From NCBI RefSeq assembly GCF_042682525.1, contig NZ_JBHUHP010000001.1:124001-188000 (forward strand): a DNA stretch of 64,000 nucleotides. The letters run 5' to 3'. The stretch's first letter is position 1; every line of letters begins with the position of its first letter. Below the pieces are notes generated by a model that was not told where the DNA came from, did not search any database, and was given only the letters and a program-made list of their open reading frames with translations. This document shows, piece by piece, positions 6,714 through 15,499 of the stretch. Source of the stretch: Blastococcus_B deserti (GTDB taxonomy: Bacteria; Actinomycetota; Actinomycetes; Mycobacteriales; Geodermatophilaceae). The translations under genes and the position numbers were made by a program.

Positions 6714-7721
6714 GTGCAGGAGCGACGCGACGTCCGGCTGGCGGACCTCACCACCCTCGGGGTCGGCGGTCCGATCGAGCGTCTGGTGGAGGTCGCGGAC
6801 GCCGAGGAGCTGGTCGCCGCCGTCCGTGACGCCGACGAGTCCGGGCGCCCGCTGCTGGTGCTCGGGGGCGGCTCGAACGTGGTCGCGCCGGACGAGGGCT
6901 GGGCGGGGGACGTCGTCCTGGTCCGGAGCCGCGGGATCCGCCGCGACGGCGACGAACTCACCGTCCAGGCCGGCCACGACTGGGACGAGCTGGTCGCCTT
7001 CACCGTCGAGAACCGCCTGGCCGGGATCGAGGCGCTCTCCGGCATCCCCGGCTCGACCGGCGCCACGCCCATCCAGAATGTGGGCGCCTACGGGCAGGAG
7101 GTCGCGCAGACGATCACCGCCGTGCGCGTGTACGACCGGGCCGAGAAGTCCGAGCGCACCCTCGATCCCGCCGAGTGCGAGTTCGCCTACCGCGACAGCC
7201 GGCTCAAGCGGGATCCGGGGCGCTTCGTGGTCCTGGAGGTCACCTTCGCGCTGCACCCGGGCACCCGGTCGCGGCCGGTCTCCTACGCGGAACTGGCCCG
7301 GACCATCGGCGTCGAGATCGGCGAGTCCGCACCGCTGGCCGAGGTGCGGGAGGCGGTGCTGCGGCTGCGCCGCGGCAAGGGCATGGTCTGGGACCCGGCC
7401 GACCCCGACAGCCGCAGCGCCGGTTCGTTCTTCACCAATCCGATCGTCCCAGCCGAGCACGCCGTCGAGGGCTGCCCGAGCTGGCCCACGCCCGACGGCC
7501 AGGTCAAGCTCAGCGCCGCCTGGCTGGTCCAGCACGCCGGCTTCGGCCGCGGCACGCGGGCGGGCAAGGTCGGGACGTCGTCCCGGCACAGCCTCGCCCT
7601 CACCACGGAGGACGGCGCGACGGCGGCCGAGCTGCTGGCGTTCGCCGACCGCATCGTCGCTGCCGTGCGGGAGAAGTTCGGCGTCAGCCTCGAGCGCGAG
7701 CCGACGGCGGTCCGCCCCTAG
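6714..7721 (+). CDS. murB: UDP-N-acetylenolpyruvoylglucosamine reductase MurB
   Basis: MurB (335 residues) reduces UDP-GlcNAc-enolpyruvate to UDP-MurNAc with FAD and NADPH, the second committed step of peptidoglycan synthesis. LGGGSNVV (about 47-54) and SGIPGSTGATPIQNVGAYGQE (about 105-125) form the FAD site. The catalytic serine lies in SAGSFFTNP, and the C-terminal catalytic Glu region ends FGVSLERE. GTG 6714 is supported by TAGCGT at 6702-6707 with a 6-nt gap, so the mRNA is probably leaderless. The length is normal for type I MurB. Confidence 0.96.
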   Translation: MQERRDVRLADLTTLGVGGPIERLVEVADAEELVAAVRDADESGRPLLVLGGGSNVVAPDEGWAGDVVLVRSRGIRRDGDELTVQAGHDWDELVAFTVENRLAGIEALSGIPGSTGATPIQNVGAYGQEVAQTITAVRVYDRAEKSERTLDPAECEFAYRDSRLKRDPGRFVVLEVTFALHPGTRSRPVSYAELARTIGVEIGESAPLAEVREAVLRLRRGKGMVWDPADPDSRSAGSFFTNPIVPAEHAVEGCPSWPTPDGQVKLSAAWLVQHAGFGRGTRAGKVGTSSRHSLALTTEDGATAAELLAFADRIVAAVREKFGVSLEREPTAVRP

Positions 7722-7772
7722 CCCACGACGGGCCGGCAGAGACGTGACCCCAGCGGCGGTCCACCCCTCCGG

Positions 7773-8558
7773 TCACGTCTCGCGCGCGACCTTGTGCTGG
7801 GCGGCCTGGGCGAGCGGGCGCACGACCATCAGGTCGATGTTCACGTGGTGCGGCCGGGTGAGCGTCCACGCGATGCAGTCGGCGATGTCCTCGGCCACCA
7901 GCGGCTCCCGCACCCCGCGGTACACGGCGTCGGCCGCCTCCGAGGAGCCCAGCCGCTTGAGGGAGAACTCGTCGGTGCGCACCATCCCGGGCGCGATCTC
8001 GATCACCCGCACCGGTTCGCCGTTCAGCTCCAGCCGCAGCGTCTCGGCCAGCGTGTGCACCCCGTGCTTCGCGGCGGTGTAGGACGCCCCGCCCTCGTAC
8101 GAGATCAGCCCCGCGGTCGAGCCGACGAACAGCACGTCCGCGGCGCCGGAGGCCCGCAGCGCCGGAAGCAGCGCCTTGGTCACCCGCACGGTGCCCAGCA
8201 CGTTGACGTCGTAGGTGCGGGCCCAGGAGTCCAGGTCGGCGTCCTCGACCGGGTTGGCGTCGAACGCGCCACCGGCGTTGTTCACCAGGACGTCGACGCG
8301 GTCTAGCGCGGCGGCGAAGGCGTCCACTGACGCCTGGTCGGTGACGTCGAGGGCGAGTGCACGGCCGCCGATGGAGGACGCCAGCTCGTTGAGCCGGTCC
8401 AGCCTCCGCGCGGCCAGGACGACGTCGAAACCCTCCGCCGCCAGCCGCGTGGCGGTGGCGGCCCCGATACCGCTCGACGCCCCGGTCACGACCGCTGTGC
8501 GGCCCGTCCCCGGGAGGCCGCGGTACCCGGACGAGGGGAGAGGTGAGGTATCTGACAT
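7773..8558 (-). CDS. SDR family oxidoreductase
   Basis: A classical short-chain dehydrogenase of 261 residues. It has the nucleotide motif TGASSGIG (about 25-32), NNAGG, a catalytic Ser in FVGSTAGL and the YTAAK pair. ARR after the second strand suggests NADP(H) preference. The substrate is unknown. It is divergent from mshA, and CAGGAT on the minus strand (8570-8565) lies 6 nt before the ATG, consistent with a leaderless message. Confidence 0.85.
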   Translation of the reverse strand: MSDTSPLPSSGYRGLPGTGRTAVVTGASSGIGAATATRLAAEGFDVVLAARRLDRLNELASSIGGRALALDVTDQASVDAFAAALDRVDVLVNNAGGAFDANPVEDADLDSWARTYDVNVLGTVRVTKALLPALRASGAADVLFVGSTAGLISYEGGASYTAAKHGVHTLAETLRLELNGEPVRVIEIAPGMVRTDEFSLKRLGSSEAADAVYRGVREPLVAEDIADCIAWTLTRPHHVNIDLMVVRPLAQAAQHKVARET

Positions 8559-8563
8559 GTGGC

Positions 8564-8586
8564 CATCCTGCCGCTGTTGCAGGATG
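8564..8586. promoter_or_regulatory. 8-bp inverted repeat in the SDR/mshA divergent region
   Basis: CATCCTGC (8564-8571) and GCAGGATG (8579-8586) are perfect arms around a 7-nt spacer. The left arm includes the presumed -10 of the SDR gene. It may be an operator or a mirror-image promoter pair. Confidence 0.45.
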
Positions 8587-8647
8587 GGTGGTCGACAGGG
8601 GTGCCGATCCGGCGCCCGGCAGACTCGGCAGTGCGGGAGGTCAACGC

Positions 8648-9982
8648 GTGCCCGCTCGCCGGTTCCCCCGCCCTGGCACGCCCCGGCGGGTGGCCACGCT
8701 GTCGGTCCACACCAGCCCGCTCGACCAGCCCGGCGCCGGCGACGCCGGGGGCATGAACGTCTACATCGTCGAGGTCTCCCGCCGGCTCGCCGCCCGCGGC
8801 ATCGCGGTCGACGTCTTCACCCGCGCTACCTCCAGCGACCTCCCGCCGGTGGTCGAGATGGTTCCGGGCGTGACGGTCCGGCACGTGAGCGCCGGCCCGT
8901 TCGAGGGCCTGGGCAAGGAGGAGCTGCCCGCCCAGCTCTGCGCCTTCACCGCCGCCGTCCTGCGCGAGGAGGCGCAGCACGAGCCGGGCCACTACGACCT
9001 CGTCCACTCCCACTACTGGCTCTCGGGTCAGGTCGGGTGGCTGGCCCGGGACCGCTGGAGCGTGCCGCTGATCCACACCGCCCACACCCTCGCCAAGGTC
9101 AAGAACGAGGCCCTCGCCGCGGGTGACCGGCCCGAACCGCGCGCCCGGGTGATCGGCGAGGAGCAGGTCGTGGCCGAGGCCGACCGGCTGATCGCCAACA
9201 CCGACGAGGAGGCCCGTCAGCTGGTCCGCCTCTACGGCGCCGACCCGTCCCGCACCCTCGTCGTCCCGCCGGGGGTGGACCTCGACCGCTTCAGCCCGGG
9301 CGACCGGTCCGCCGCCCGCCGGGCCATCGGCATCACCGACGACCTGGTCGTCCTGTTGTTCGTCGGCCGCATCCAGCCCCTGAAGGCCCCGGACGTCCTC
9401 CTGCACGCCGCCGCGCAGCTGCTCGCCGACGATCCCGCTCTCCGCAGCCGGCTGCGCGTGCACGTCGTCGGCGCACCCAGCGGGTCGGGCCTCGAGGCGC
9501 CGGAGCAGCTGCAGAAGCTCGCGGGCGACCTCGGCATCGCCGACGTGGTCACCTTCTTTCCGCCGCAGCCGCCCGAGCGGCTCGCCGACCACTACCGCGC
9601 CGCCGACGTCACCGTCGTCCCCAGCCACAACGAATCCTTCGGCCTGGTGGCCCTCGAGGCCCAGGCCTGCGGCACGCCGGTCGTCGCGGCCGCGGTGGGC
9701 GGTCTCCCCACCGCCGTCCGCGACGGCGTCTCCGGCGTGCTCGTCGACGGTCACGACCCGAGGATCTACGCCGCCGCCGTGCACGCCGTCCTCGGGCGGC
9801 GCCAGCTGCTGTCCGCCGGTGCCCGCCGGCACGCCGGCCTCTTCTCCTGGGACCGCACCGCCGACGCCCTCGTCGCCGCGTACACCTCCGCCGCCGAGGA
9901 GATGCACCGCGCGACCCAGCAGTTCAGGCACCCTGCCATCGGCCCGCTCCGCACCCTTCCCGGCGTCCAGGTGGCGCGGTGA
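8648..9982 (+). CDS. mshA: D-inositol-3-phosphate glycosyltransferase MshA
   Basis: MshA (444 residues) transfers GlcNAc from UDP-GlcNAc to 1L-inositol-1-phosphate, the first step of mycothiol synthesis. The N-terminal GT-B domain begins SVHTSPLDQPGAGDAGGMNV, and VHSHYWLSG and the HTAHTLAKVKN block are mycothiol-type signatures. The C-terminal domain has FVGRIQPLKAPD and the E-x7-E region SHNESFGLVALE. GTG 8648 is chosen over the frame opening at 8543 because GGGAGG (8635-8640) lies 7 nt upstream and the longer version would run into the divergent SDR promoter. It overlaps the next gene by GTGA. Confidence 0.95.
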   Translation: MPARRFPRPGTPRRVATLSVHTSPLDQPGAGDAGGMNVYIVEVSRRLAARGIAVDVFTRATSSDLPPVVEMVPGVTVRHVSAGPFEGLGKEELPAQLCAFTAAVLREEAQHEPGHYDLVHSHYWLSGQVGWLARDRWSVPLIHTAHTLAKVKNEALAAGDRPEPRARVIGEEQVVAEADRLIANTDEEARQLVRLYGADPSRTLVVPPGVDLDRFSPGDRSAARRAIGITDDLVVLLFVGRIQPLKAPDVLLHAAAQLLADDPALRSRLRVHVVGAPSGSGLEAPEQLQKLAGDLGIADVVTFFPPQPPERLADHYRAADVTVVPSHNESFGLVALEAQACGTPVVAAAVGGLPTAVRDGVSGVLVDGHDPRIYAAAVHAVLGRRQLLSAGARRHAGLFSWDRTADALVAAYTSAAEEMHRATQQFRHPAIGPLRTLPGVQVAR

Positions 9983-10551
9983 CCGACCGGACCGTCCTCG
10001 AGCTCGACGCCGTCATCGAGCAGACCCTCCGCGACAGCGAGCTCGTCCACGAGCACCCCGCCCCGGGGCGCTGGCTGATCGACCTGCCCGGCACCAAGAA
10101 GCTCAAGACGGTGTGCGGGCTCATCGTCGGCGAGCACGCCCTCCGGGTGGAGGCCTTCGTCTGCCGGCAGCCCGACGAGAACCGCGAGCAGCTGTGGACC
10201 TTCCTGCTGCAGCACAACGCGCGGATGTACGGCGTCGCCTACTCCATCGACAGCGTGGGCGACGTCTACCTGACCGGCCGGCTGCCGCACGCGGCGGTCA
10301 CGCCCGAGGAGATCGACCGCATCCTCGGCGCGGTCCTAAGCTACGCCGACGACCACTTCAACGCGATGCTGGAGATCGGGTTCGGCACCTCCATCCGCCG
10401 CGAGTGGGAGTGGCGGGTCAAGCGGGGGGAGTCGCTGCGCAACCTCGAGGCCTTCGCGGCCTTCGCCGACCCCGCCCGCCGCCCCGACGCCGACGCCACC
10501 CGCCGCCCCGACGCCGGCCCCACCCGCCGGCCCCCTCCCCAGCAGGCGTGA
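9979..10551 (+). CDS. YbjN domain protein (Rv0487-like)
   Basis: A 190-residue protein with a YbjN fold, related to type III secretion chaperones. Typical parts are WLIDLPGTKKLKT, LLQHNARMYGVAYSID and the PEEIDRILGAVL helix. It immediately follows mshA, as in mycobacteria. The role is unknown; a chaperone-like or sensory function is possible. The C-terminal 30 residues are a low-complexity tail made of a duplicated ARRPDAD/TRRPDAG unit, visible in DNA as near-identical CGCCGCCCCGACGCCG copies, and look unstructured. It overlaps both neighbours by 4 bp. Confidence 0.85.
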   Translation: MTDRTVLELDAVIEQTLRDSELVHEHPAPGRWLIDLPGTKKLKTVCGLIVGEHALRVEAFVCRQPDENREQLWTFLLQHNARMYGVAYSIDSVGDVYLTGRLPHAAVTPEEIDRILGAVLSYADDHFNAMLEIGFGTSIRREWEWRVKRGESLRNLEAFAAFADPARRPDADATRRPDAGPTRRPPPQQA

Positions 10552-12134
10552 CCGCGACGGGCCGGTCTGCGCAGCCCGGGGCGACCACGCAGCACGGGCC
10601 GGGCTATGCCCGCCGCTGGTGGGTCCTGGCCACCATGACCGTGTGCCTGCTCGTGGTGATCACGGGCAACACGATCCTCAACGTCGCCCTGCCCACCCTG
10701 CAGCGGGAGCTCGACGCCACCCACGGAGAGCTGCAGTGGGCCGTGGACGCCTACATCCTCGTGTTCGCGGGGCTGCTCTTCTCCTGGGGCGTGGTCGGTG
10801 ACCGCATCGGCCGGCGGAAGGTCCTGCTGATCGGCCTCACCGTCTTCGCCGCCGGATCGGTGCTGGCCGCCTTCAGCAGCAGCCCGCTGGAGCTCACCGC
10901 CTGGCGCGCGGTCATGGGCATCGGTGGCGCGGCCGTCCAGCCCACCACCCTCGCCGTCATCACCAACGTCTTCCCGCCCCGTGAGCGCGGGCGCGCGATC
11001 GGCATCTGGGCCGGCACCGCGGGCATCGCCGTCGCCGGAGGACCCCTCGCGGGCGGCGCCGTCCTCGAGCACTACTGGTGGGGTTCGGTGTTCCTCGTGG
11101 GCGTGCCGGTGGCCGTCCTCGGCATCGCGGGCGTCCTGGCGTTCGTGCCCGAGTCCAAGGACCCGTCCCCGGGCCGGCTCGACGTCCCCGGCGTCCTGCT
11201 GTCCATCGTCGCCCTGGCCGGGCTCGTCTACGGCATCATCCGCGGCGGTTCGGGAGCCGGCTGGACGACGCCCGGCGTGCTCGTCCCGCTCGTCGGCGGG
11301 CTCCTGCTGCTCGCCGTCTTCGTGTGGCTGCAGCGCCGCTCGACCCACCCGGCCCTCGACGTGTCGCTCTTCCGCAACCCCGCCTTCTCCGCGGCGGCGG
11401 GCGCGCTCGGCCTGAACTTCTTCGCGCTGCTGGGGGCGACGTTCTACCTCGTCTACTACCTGCAGGGGGTCCGCGGCTACAGCCCCCTGCAGAGCGGTGC
11501 CGCTCTCATCCCCGTCGCCCTCGGCATGGCGATCATGGCGCCGCGCAGCTCGGGGCTGGCCGAGCGCTTCGGGGCCAAGGCGGTCTGCGCCGCCGGGTTC
11601 CTCCTGATCGCGCTGTCCTTCGTCGGCATCCAGCTGCTCGACCTCACGTCCCCGGTGTGGCTGCTGCTGCTCGTGCTGTCGGTGCAGGGGCTGGGGATGG
11701 GCGCGGTGATGGCTCCGGCCACCGAGTCGATCATGTCGGTGGTGCCGCGCGAGAAGGCCGGCGCCGGAGCCGCGGTGAACAACTCCGTCCGCCAGATCGG
11801 CGGTGCGCTCGGGGTGGCGATCCTCGGTTCCGTCCTCGCCGCCTCCTACTCCGCGCACCTGGGCAGCACGGCCGATGCGCTGCCCGCCGAGGCGCGGGCG
11901 GAGGCCAGCCAGTCCATCGTCGCCACGCTGGAGGCCGTCTCCCGGGTGCAGGGCAGCGGGGACGCCGACGCCGCACGGGCCGCGGCCGCGGTCGTCGAGC
12001 CGGCTCGCGAGGCCTTCGTGTCCGCCATGCACCTGACCGCGGTCTTCACCGCCGTCGCCGCGGTGATCGCGGCGGTCGTCGTCCTGCTCTGGCTCCCCGG
12101 GCGCCGACGGGACCCGTCGTCCCTCCCGGAGTGA
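10548..12134 (+). CDS. MFS transporter, DHA2 (14-TM) drug efflux family
   Basis: A 528-residue membrane protein. It carries the MFS motif A form GDRIGRRKVLL after the second helix and an early N-T-I-L-N-V-ALPTL stretch typical of EmrB/QacA proton antiporters. The length and hydrophobic pattern suit 14 transmembrane helices. Substrates cannot be predicted. GTG 10548 overlaps the YbjN stop, so it is translated from the mshA transcript. Co-expression with mycothiol synthesis could mean export of a mycothiol conjugate, but that is a guess. Confidence 0.87.
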   Translation: MTATGRSAQPGATTQHGPGYARRWWVLATMTVCLLVVITGNTILNVALPTLQRELDATHGELQWAVDAYILVFAGLLFSWGVVGDRIGRRKVLLIGLTVFAAGSVLAAFSSSPLELTAWRAVMGIGGAAVQPTTLAVITNVFPPRERGRAIGIWAGTAGIAVAGGPLAGGAVLEHYWWGSVFLVGVPVAVLGIAGVLAFVPESKDPSPGRLDVPGVLLSIVALAGLVYGIIRGGSGAGWTTPGVLVPLVGGLLLLAVFVWLQRRSTHPALDVSLFRNPAFSAAAGALGLNFFALLGATFYLVYYLQGVRGYSPLQSGAALIPVALGMAIMAPRSSGLAERFGAKAVCAAGFLLIALSFVGIQLLDLTSPVWLLLLVLSVQGLGMGAVMAPATESIMSVVPREKAGAGAAVNNSVRQIGGALGVAILGSVLAASYSAHLGSTADALPAEARAEASQSIVATLEAVSRVQGSGDADAARAAAAVVEPAREAFVSAMHLTAVFTAVAAVIAAVVVLLWLPGRRRDPSSLPE

Positions 12135-12189
12135 GCCGGAGGTGGCGACCGCGGTCGACGACGGCCCCGGTGGCCGCCGCCTCCTGAGC

Positions 12190-12230
12190 CGCCCACCGCC
12201 CGACCCGCCCACCGCCCGACCCGCCCACCG
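12190..12230. repeat. 16-bp tandem repeat
   Basis: CGCCCACCGCCCGACC occurs twice in tandem with a third 9-base partial copy. It lies between the MFS gene and a small membrane protein gene and has no coding context. Confidence 0.6.
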
Positions 12231-12281
12231 GCGCGCACGCCAGGGGGGCACGCGCGCCGGGTCGCGGATAGCGTGGCGGCG

Positions 12282-12584
12282 ATGGTCGACAGCAAGGCCG
12301 CGCCGGAGCGCCGCGGGCGGGCGCTCATGGGGGTGGTGGCCGCCTCGGCGCTGGCGTATCCGCTCGTCGTCTGCGCCGTCCAGCTGCTGTTCGCCCAGCT
12401 GCTCACCGTCGACGTCGGCGCGGTCGTGCTGTGGCTCGCGGTCGGGCTCGCCTGCAGCGTGGCCCTCGTGGCCGCCGTCCGGTGGGGCGCCGCCCGCCGG
12501 GTGCGCAGCCCCTGGCTGCTGCTCGGGCTCCTGCCCCCGCTGCTCTTCGAGCTCTGGCTGGTCTGGCCCCGACTCGCGTCCTGA
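12282..12584 (+). CDS. small hypothetical membrane protein
   Basis: A 100-residue protein with three hydrophobic segments (about 15-37, 45-65 and 75-93) separated by Arg-rich loops, ending LVWPRLAS. I do not recognise a family. ATG 12282 is preferred because TAGCGT at 12269-12274 lies 7 nt upstream, again a leaderless arrangement. It sits between the efflux gene and gpmA. Three helices with positive loops suggest a small integral membrane protein. Confidence 0.65.
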   Translation: MVDSKAAPERRGRALMGVVAASALAYPLVVCAVQLLFAQLLTVDVGAVVLWLAVGLACSVALVAAVRWGAARRVRSPWLLLGLLPPLLFELWLVWPRLAS

Positions 12585-12599
12585 GCGCGGTCGGGCAGG

Positions 12600-13364
12600 A
12601 TGATCCGCGTGACGAACCCCGGAACCCTGGTGCTCCTCCGCCACGGCGAGAGCGAGTGGAACAAGGCCAACCTCTTCACCGGGTGGGTCGACGTCCCGCT
12701 CTCGGAGAAGGGGCGGGTGGAGGCCGCCCGCGGTGGGCAGCTGCTGGCCGAGCACGGGCTGCTCCCCGACGTCTCCCACACCTCGCTGCTGAAGCGGGCG
12801 ATCATGACCGCCGAGCTCGCCTTGGCGGAGGCCGACCGGCAGTGGATCCCCGTGAAGCGCTCCTGGCGGCTCAACGAGCGCCACTACGGCGCCCTCCAGG
12901 GCAAGGACAAGGCCGCGACCCTCGCCGAGTACGGCGAGGAGCAGTTCATGATCTGGCGCCGCTCCTACGACACCCCTCCGCCGCCCATCGACCCGGGCAG
13001 CGAGTACTCGCAGGACGCAGATCCGCGTTACGCGGCCCTGCCGCCGGAGGCCCGCCCGGCGACCGAGTGCCTGGCCGACGTCGTCGTCCGGATGCTGCCC
13101 TACTGGTACGACGCGATCGTGCCTGACCTGCGCCTGGGCCAGACCGTGCTCGTCGCCGCGCACGGCAACAGCCTGCGCGCGCTGGTCAAGCACCTGGACG
13201 GCATGGGGGACGACGAGGTGGTCGGGCTGAACATCCCGACCGGGGTGCCGCTGCGCTACGACCTCGACGAGGACTTCCGCCCGGTGAAGCCCGGCGGCGA
13301 GTACCTCGACCCGGAGGCCGCGGCCGCTGCCATCGAGGCCGTCAAGAACCAGGGCAAGAAGTAG
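12600..13364 (+). CDS. gpmA: 2,3-bisphosphoglycerate-dependent phosphoglycerate mutase
   Basis: A 254-residue glycolytic mutase interconverting 3- and 2-phosphoglycerate. The phosphohistidine motif LRHGESEWN (H15) is at the N terminus. The family blocks LFTGWVDVPLSEKG, RLNERHYGALQGKDK and AHGNSLRALVKHLDG (second His) follow. Two starts are possible: ATG 12600 or GTG 12609. CAGGAT at 12596-12601 lies 7 nt before the GTG, so GTG 12609 may be the true leaderless start. As in M. tuberculosis it precedes the senX3-regX3 region. A terminator follows. Confidence 0.96.
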   Translation: MIRVTNPGTLVLLRHGESEWNKANLFTGWVDVPLSEKGRVEAARGGQLLAEHGLLPDVSHTSLLKRAIMTAELALAEADRQWIPVKRSWRLNERHYGALQGKDKAATLAEYGEEQFMIWRRSYDTPPPPIDPGSEYSQDADPRYAALPPEARPATECLADVVVRMLPYWYDAIVPDLRLGQTVLVAAHGNSLRALVKHLDGMGDDEVVGLNIPTGVPLRYDLDEDFRPVKPGGEYLDPEAAAAAIEAVKNQGKK

Positions 13365-13378
13365 CTGCAGCGACCGTC

Positions 13379-13414
13379 CCGCCGAGCGCGGCCCGCAGGG
13401 TTCCCGCTCGGCGG
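13379..13414. terminator. bidirectional hairpin between gpmA and phoU
   Basis: CCGCCGAGCG (13379-13388) pairs perfectly with CGCTCGGCGG (13405-13414). It lies between convergent genes and can serve both. Confidence 0.75.
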
Positions 13415-13477
13415 CCGGCCGGGCTCAGCTCGCTGGGACGGCTCGCGGTCGGCGGTGCCGCCCGGAGGGCGACGAGG

Positions 13478-14137
13478 TCACTGCGAGGTCTCGCGAGCGT
13501 GCCGTTCGCCGGTCACCAGGTAGACGACCCGCCGGGCCACGCCGACGGCGTGGTCGCCGAAGCGCTCGTAGTAGCGGCCGAGCAGGGTGATGTCGATGGC
13601 CGTCTCGACGCCGTGCGGCCAGTCGTCGGAGAGCAGCTGGCGGAACAGCCCCCGGTGCAACCGGTCCATGGCGTCGTCGTCGGTCTCCAGCTCCCGGGCC
13701 GCCTCGACGTCCCGGGTCGCGATGACGTGCCCGGCCTTGGCCACGAGCATCTCGGCCACGTGCCCGGCCTCCAGGAACACGGGGCGCACCTCCTGCGGCA
13801 CGGCGTGCTCGGGGAAGCGCATCCGCGCGACCTTGGCGATGTGCTCGGCGAGGTCCCCCATGCGCTCGAGGTCGCTGGCGATCCGCGTGGCGGTCACGAT
13901 CGTGCGCAGGTCGGTCGCCACCGGCTGCTGCCGCGCCAGCAGCGTGAAGCACCGCTGGTCGATGCTCTCGCGGGTCGCGTCGATCTGCTCGTCACCGGCG
14001 ATGACCAGATCGGCCAGGGCGACGTCGGCGTCGAGGAGGGCCGTCGTGGCGGTGCTCATCTGCGAGCCCACCGTGTTCGCCATGTCCACGAGGCATCCCC
14101 GGATGGCCTCGAGTTCCTCGAAGTAGCTCTCCCGCAC
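13478..14137 (-). CDS. phoU: phosphate signalling protein PhoU
   Basis: A 219-residue protein of two PhoU three-helix repeats. Each repeat has its metal-binding signature: ERMGDLAEHIAKVAR at about 91-105 and ERFGDHAVGVARR at about 191-203. PhoU restrains the Pst transporter and the phosphate sensor kinase when phosphate is ample. It faces senX3-regX3 across a 162-bp divergent region holding a candidate Pho box, so all three are probably phosphate-regulated together. No pst genes are in the window. Confidence 0.95.
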   Translation of the reverse strand: MRESYFEELEAIRGCLVDMANTVGSQMSTATTALLDADVALADLVIAGDEQIDATRESIDQRCFTLLARQQPVATDLRTIVTATRIASDLERMGDLAEHIAKVARMRFPEHAVPQEVRPVFLEAGHVAEMLVAKAGHVIATRDVEAARELETDDDAMDRLHRGLFRQLLSDDWPHGVETAIDITLLGRYYERFGDHAVGVARRVVYLVTGERHARETSQ

Positions 14138-14200
14138 TGTGCCTCCCCATCGACGTCGACTCGAGCCTAGGGCGGCTCCGTCCCCGTTCTCCCGTTCCCG

Positions 14201-14229
14201 GGTGAACGCCCCGCCACGCCCAGATGAAC
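14201..14229 (-). promoter_or_regulatory. candidate Pho box (RegX3/PhoP site)
   Basis: On the minus strand GTTCATC (14229-14223) and GTTCACC (14207-14201) are direct repeats exactly 22 bp apart, twice the 11-bp period of actinobacterial PHO boxes, with a degenerate unit between. It lies between phoU and senX3, where autoregulation is expected. Confidence 0.65.
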
Positions 14230-14299
14230 ACTGACCCGTGCGGGCGGCAGATCACGTCGAACCGGCCGCCCGCGTCCGGAACGGACCTAGCATGCGGGC

Positions 14300-15499
14300 G
14301 TGAGTCCACTGGTCGCCCTGGTGGTCGGCCTCGTCCTGGGCGGGGTCGTCGCCGCCACGGTCATCCTCCGTTTCCCCCGGGACCTCGAGGCGCGCGACGC
14401 CGATTCCGGCGTCGTGGGCCCGCCCGAGTCGGCATTCGCCCGCCGGCTCCTGGACCTCATGGACCCCGCCGTCGTCCTCGTCGACGTCGACGAGGCCGTG
14501 CTCCTGGCCAATCCCTCGGCTCGTGCGCTCGGCATCGTGCGGGGCGACCGGCTGCTGGTGCCGGAGCTGTCGTCCCTGGTGCGGGCCGTCCGGAACGGCG
14601 GCAGCCGCCGGGCCGACGTCCGGCTGCCCGGGGACCTCGCCGGCGCCGGGCCCCGGCTGATGGCCGTGCACGGGGTGCGGCTGCACAGCGGCACGGCCCC
14701 GCTGCCGGGCCCCGTCGCCCTGGTTCTCCAGGACGTCACGGAGACCCGCCGCACCGAGGACGTGCGCCGCGACTTCGTGGCCAACGTCGGGCACGAGCTC
14801 AAGACGCCGGTGGGCGCGCTCGCCCTGCTCGCCGAGGCCATCCAGCAGGCCGCGGACGATCCCGAGGCCGTGCAGCGCTTCGCCGGCCGGATCGCGCACG
14901 AGGCCGACCGGCTGGGTCGCCTGGTGCGCGAGCTCATCGACCTCTCCCGCCTGCAGGGCGGCGAGCCGCTGCCCGAGCTGGTGCCCGTCGACGTCGACGA
15001 CGTCATCGCCGAGGCGGTGGACCGGACCCGCACCGCGGCCAAGGCCAAGGAGCTGCAGATCGCGGTCGGCGGCCAGGCCGGACTCGTCGTGCGGGGGGTG
15101 GAGAGCCAGCTGGTCACCGCGGTCACGAACCTGCTGGCCAACGCCGTCGCCTACAGCGAGGGCGGCAACCGGATCGCGGTCGCGGCCCGGGCGCGTTCCG
15201 GTTTCGCCGAGATCGCCGTCACCGACAGCGGCGTCGGCATCCCCCGCAAGGACCGGCACCGGGTGTTCGAGCGCTTCTACCGGGTGGACCAGTCGCGGGC
15301 CAGCAGCACCGGCGGGACGGGCCTGGGCCTGGCGATCGTCAAGCACGTCGCGAGCAACCACGGGGGCTCGGTGTCCGTCTGGAGCGAGGAGGGGCTCGGC
15401 TCGACGTTCACCCTCCGCATCCCGCTGGCCATCACCGACGGCCCCACCTCTGACGAACCCGGCGACTCCGTCGCCGTCGACGCTGCGAAGGAACGCTGA
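14300..15499 (+). CDS. senX3: sensor histidine kinase SenX3
   Basis: A 399-residue kinase sensing phosphate status. One N-terminal membrane helix (about 3-22) is followed by a PAS-like domain (about 45-150). The HisKA box has H165 in NVGHELKTP, and the HATPase domain has N box NLLANAVAYS, G1 DSGVGI and G2 GGTGLGLAIV. The small membrane anchor without an extracellular sensor suits sensing through PhoU/Pst. GTG 14300 has TAGCAT (14288-14293) 6 nt upstream. The stop overlaps the regX3 start by one base (TGATG). Confidence 0.95.
   Translation: MSPLVALVVGLVLGGVVAATVILRFPRDLEARDADSGVVGPPESAFARRLLDLMDPAVVLVDVDEAVLLANPSARALGIVRGDRLLVPELSSLVRAVRNGGSRRADVRLPGDLAGAGPRLMAVHGVRLHSGTAPLPGPVALVLQDVTETRRTEDVRRDFVANVGHELKTPVGALALLAEAIQQAADDPEAVQRFAGRIAHEADRLGRLVRELIDLSRLQGGEPLPELVPVDVDDVIAEAVDRTRTAAKAKELQIAVGGQAGLVVRGVESQLVTAVTNLLANAVAYSEGGNRIAVAARARSGFAEIAVTDSGVGIPRKDRHRVFERFYRVDQSRASSTGGTGLGLAIVKHVASNHGGSVSVWSEEGLGSTFTLRIPLAITDGPTSDEPGDSVAVDAAKER

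Noticed and set aside
8543..8647. Longer MshA start at 8543
   Set aside because: It would overlap the divergent SDR coding start, while GTG 8648 has an ideal GGGAGG site.
10341..13193. 950-codon minus-strand ORF opposite the MFS and gpmA genes
   Set aside because: It has no domain, is low-complexity, and is fully explained by third-position GC of the sense genes.
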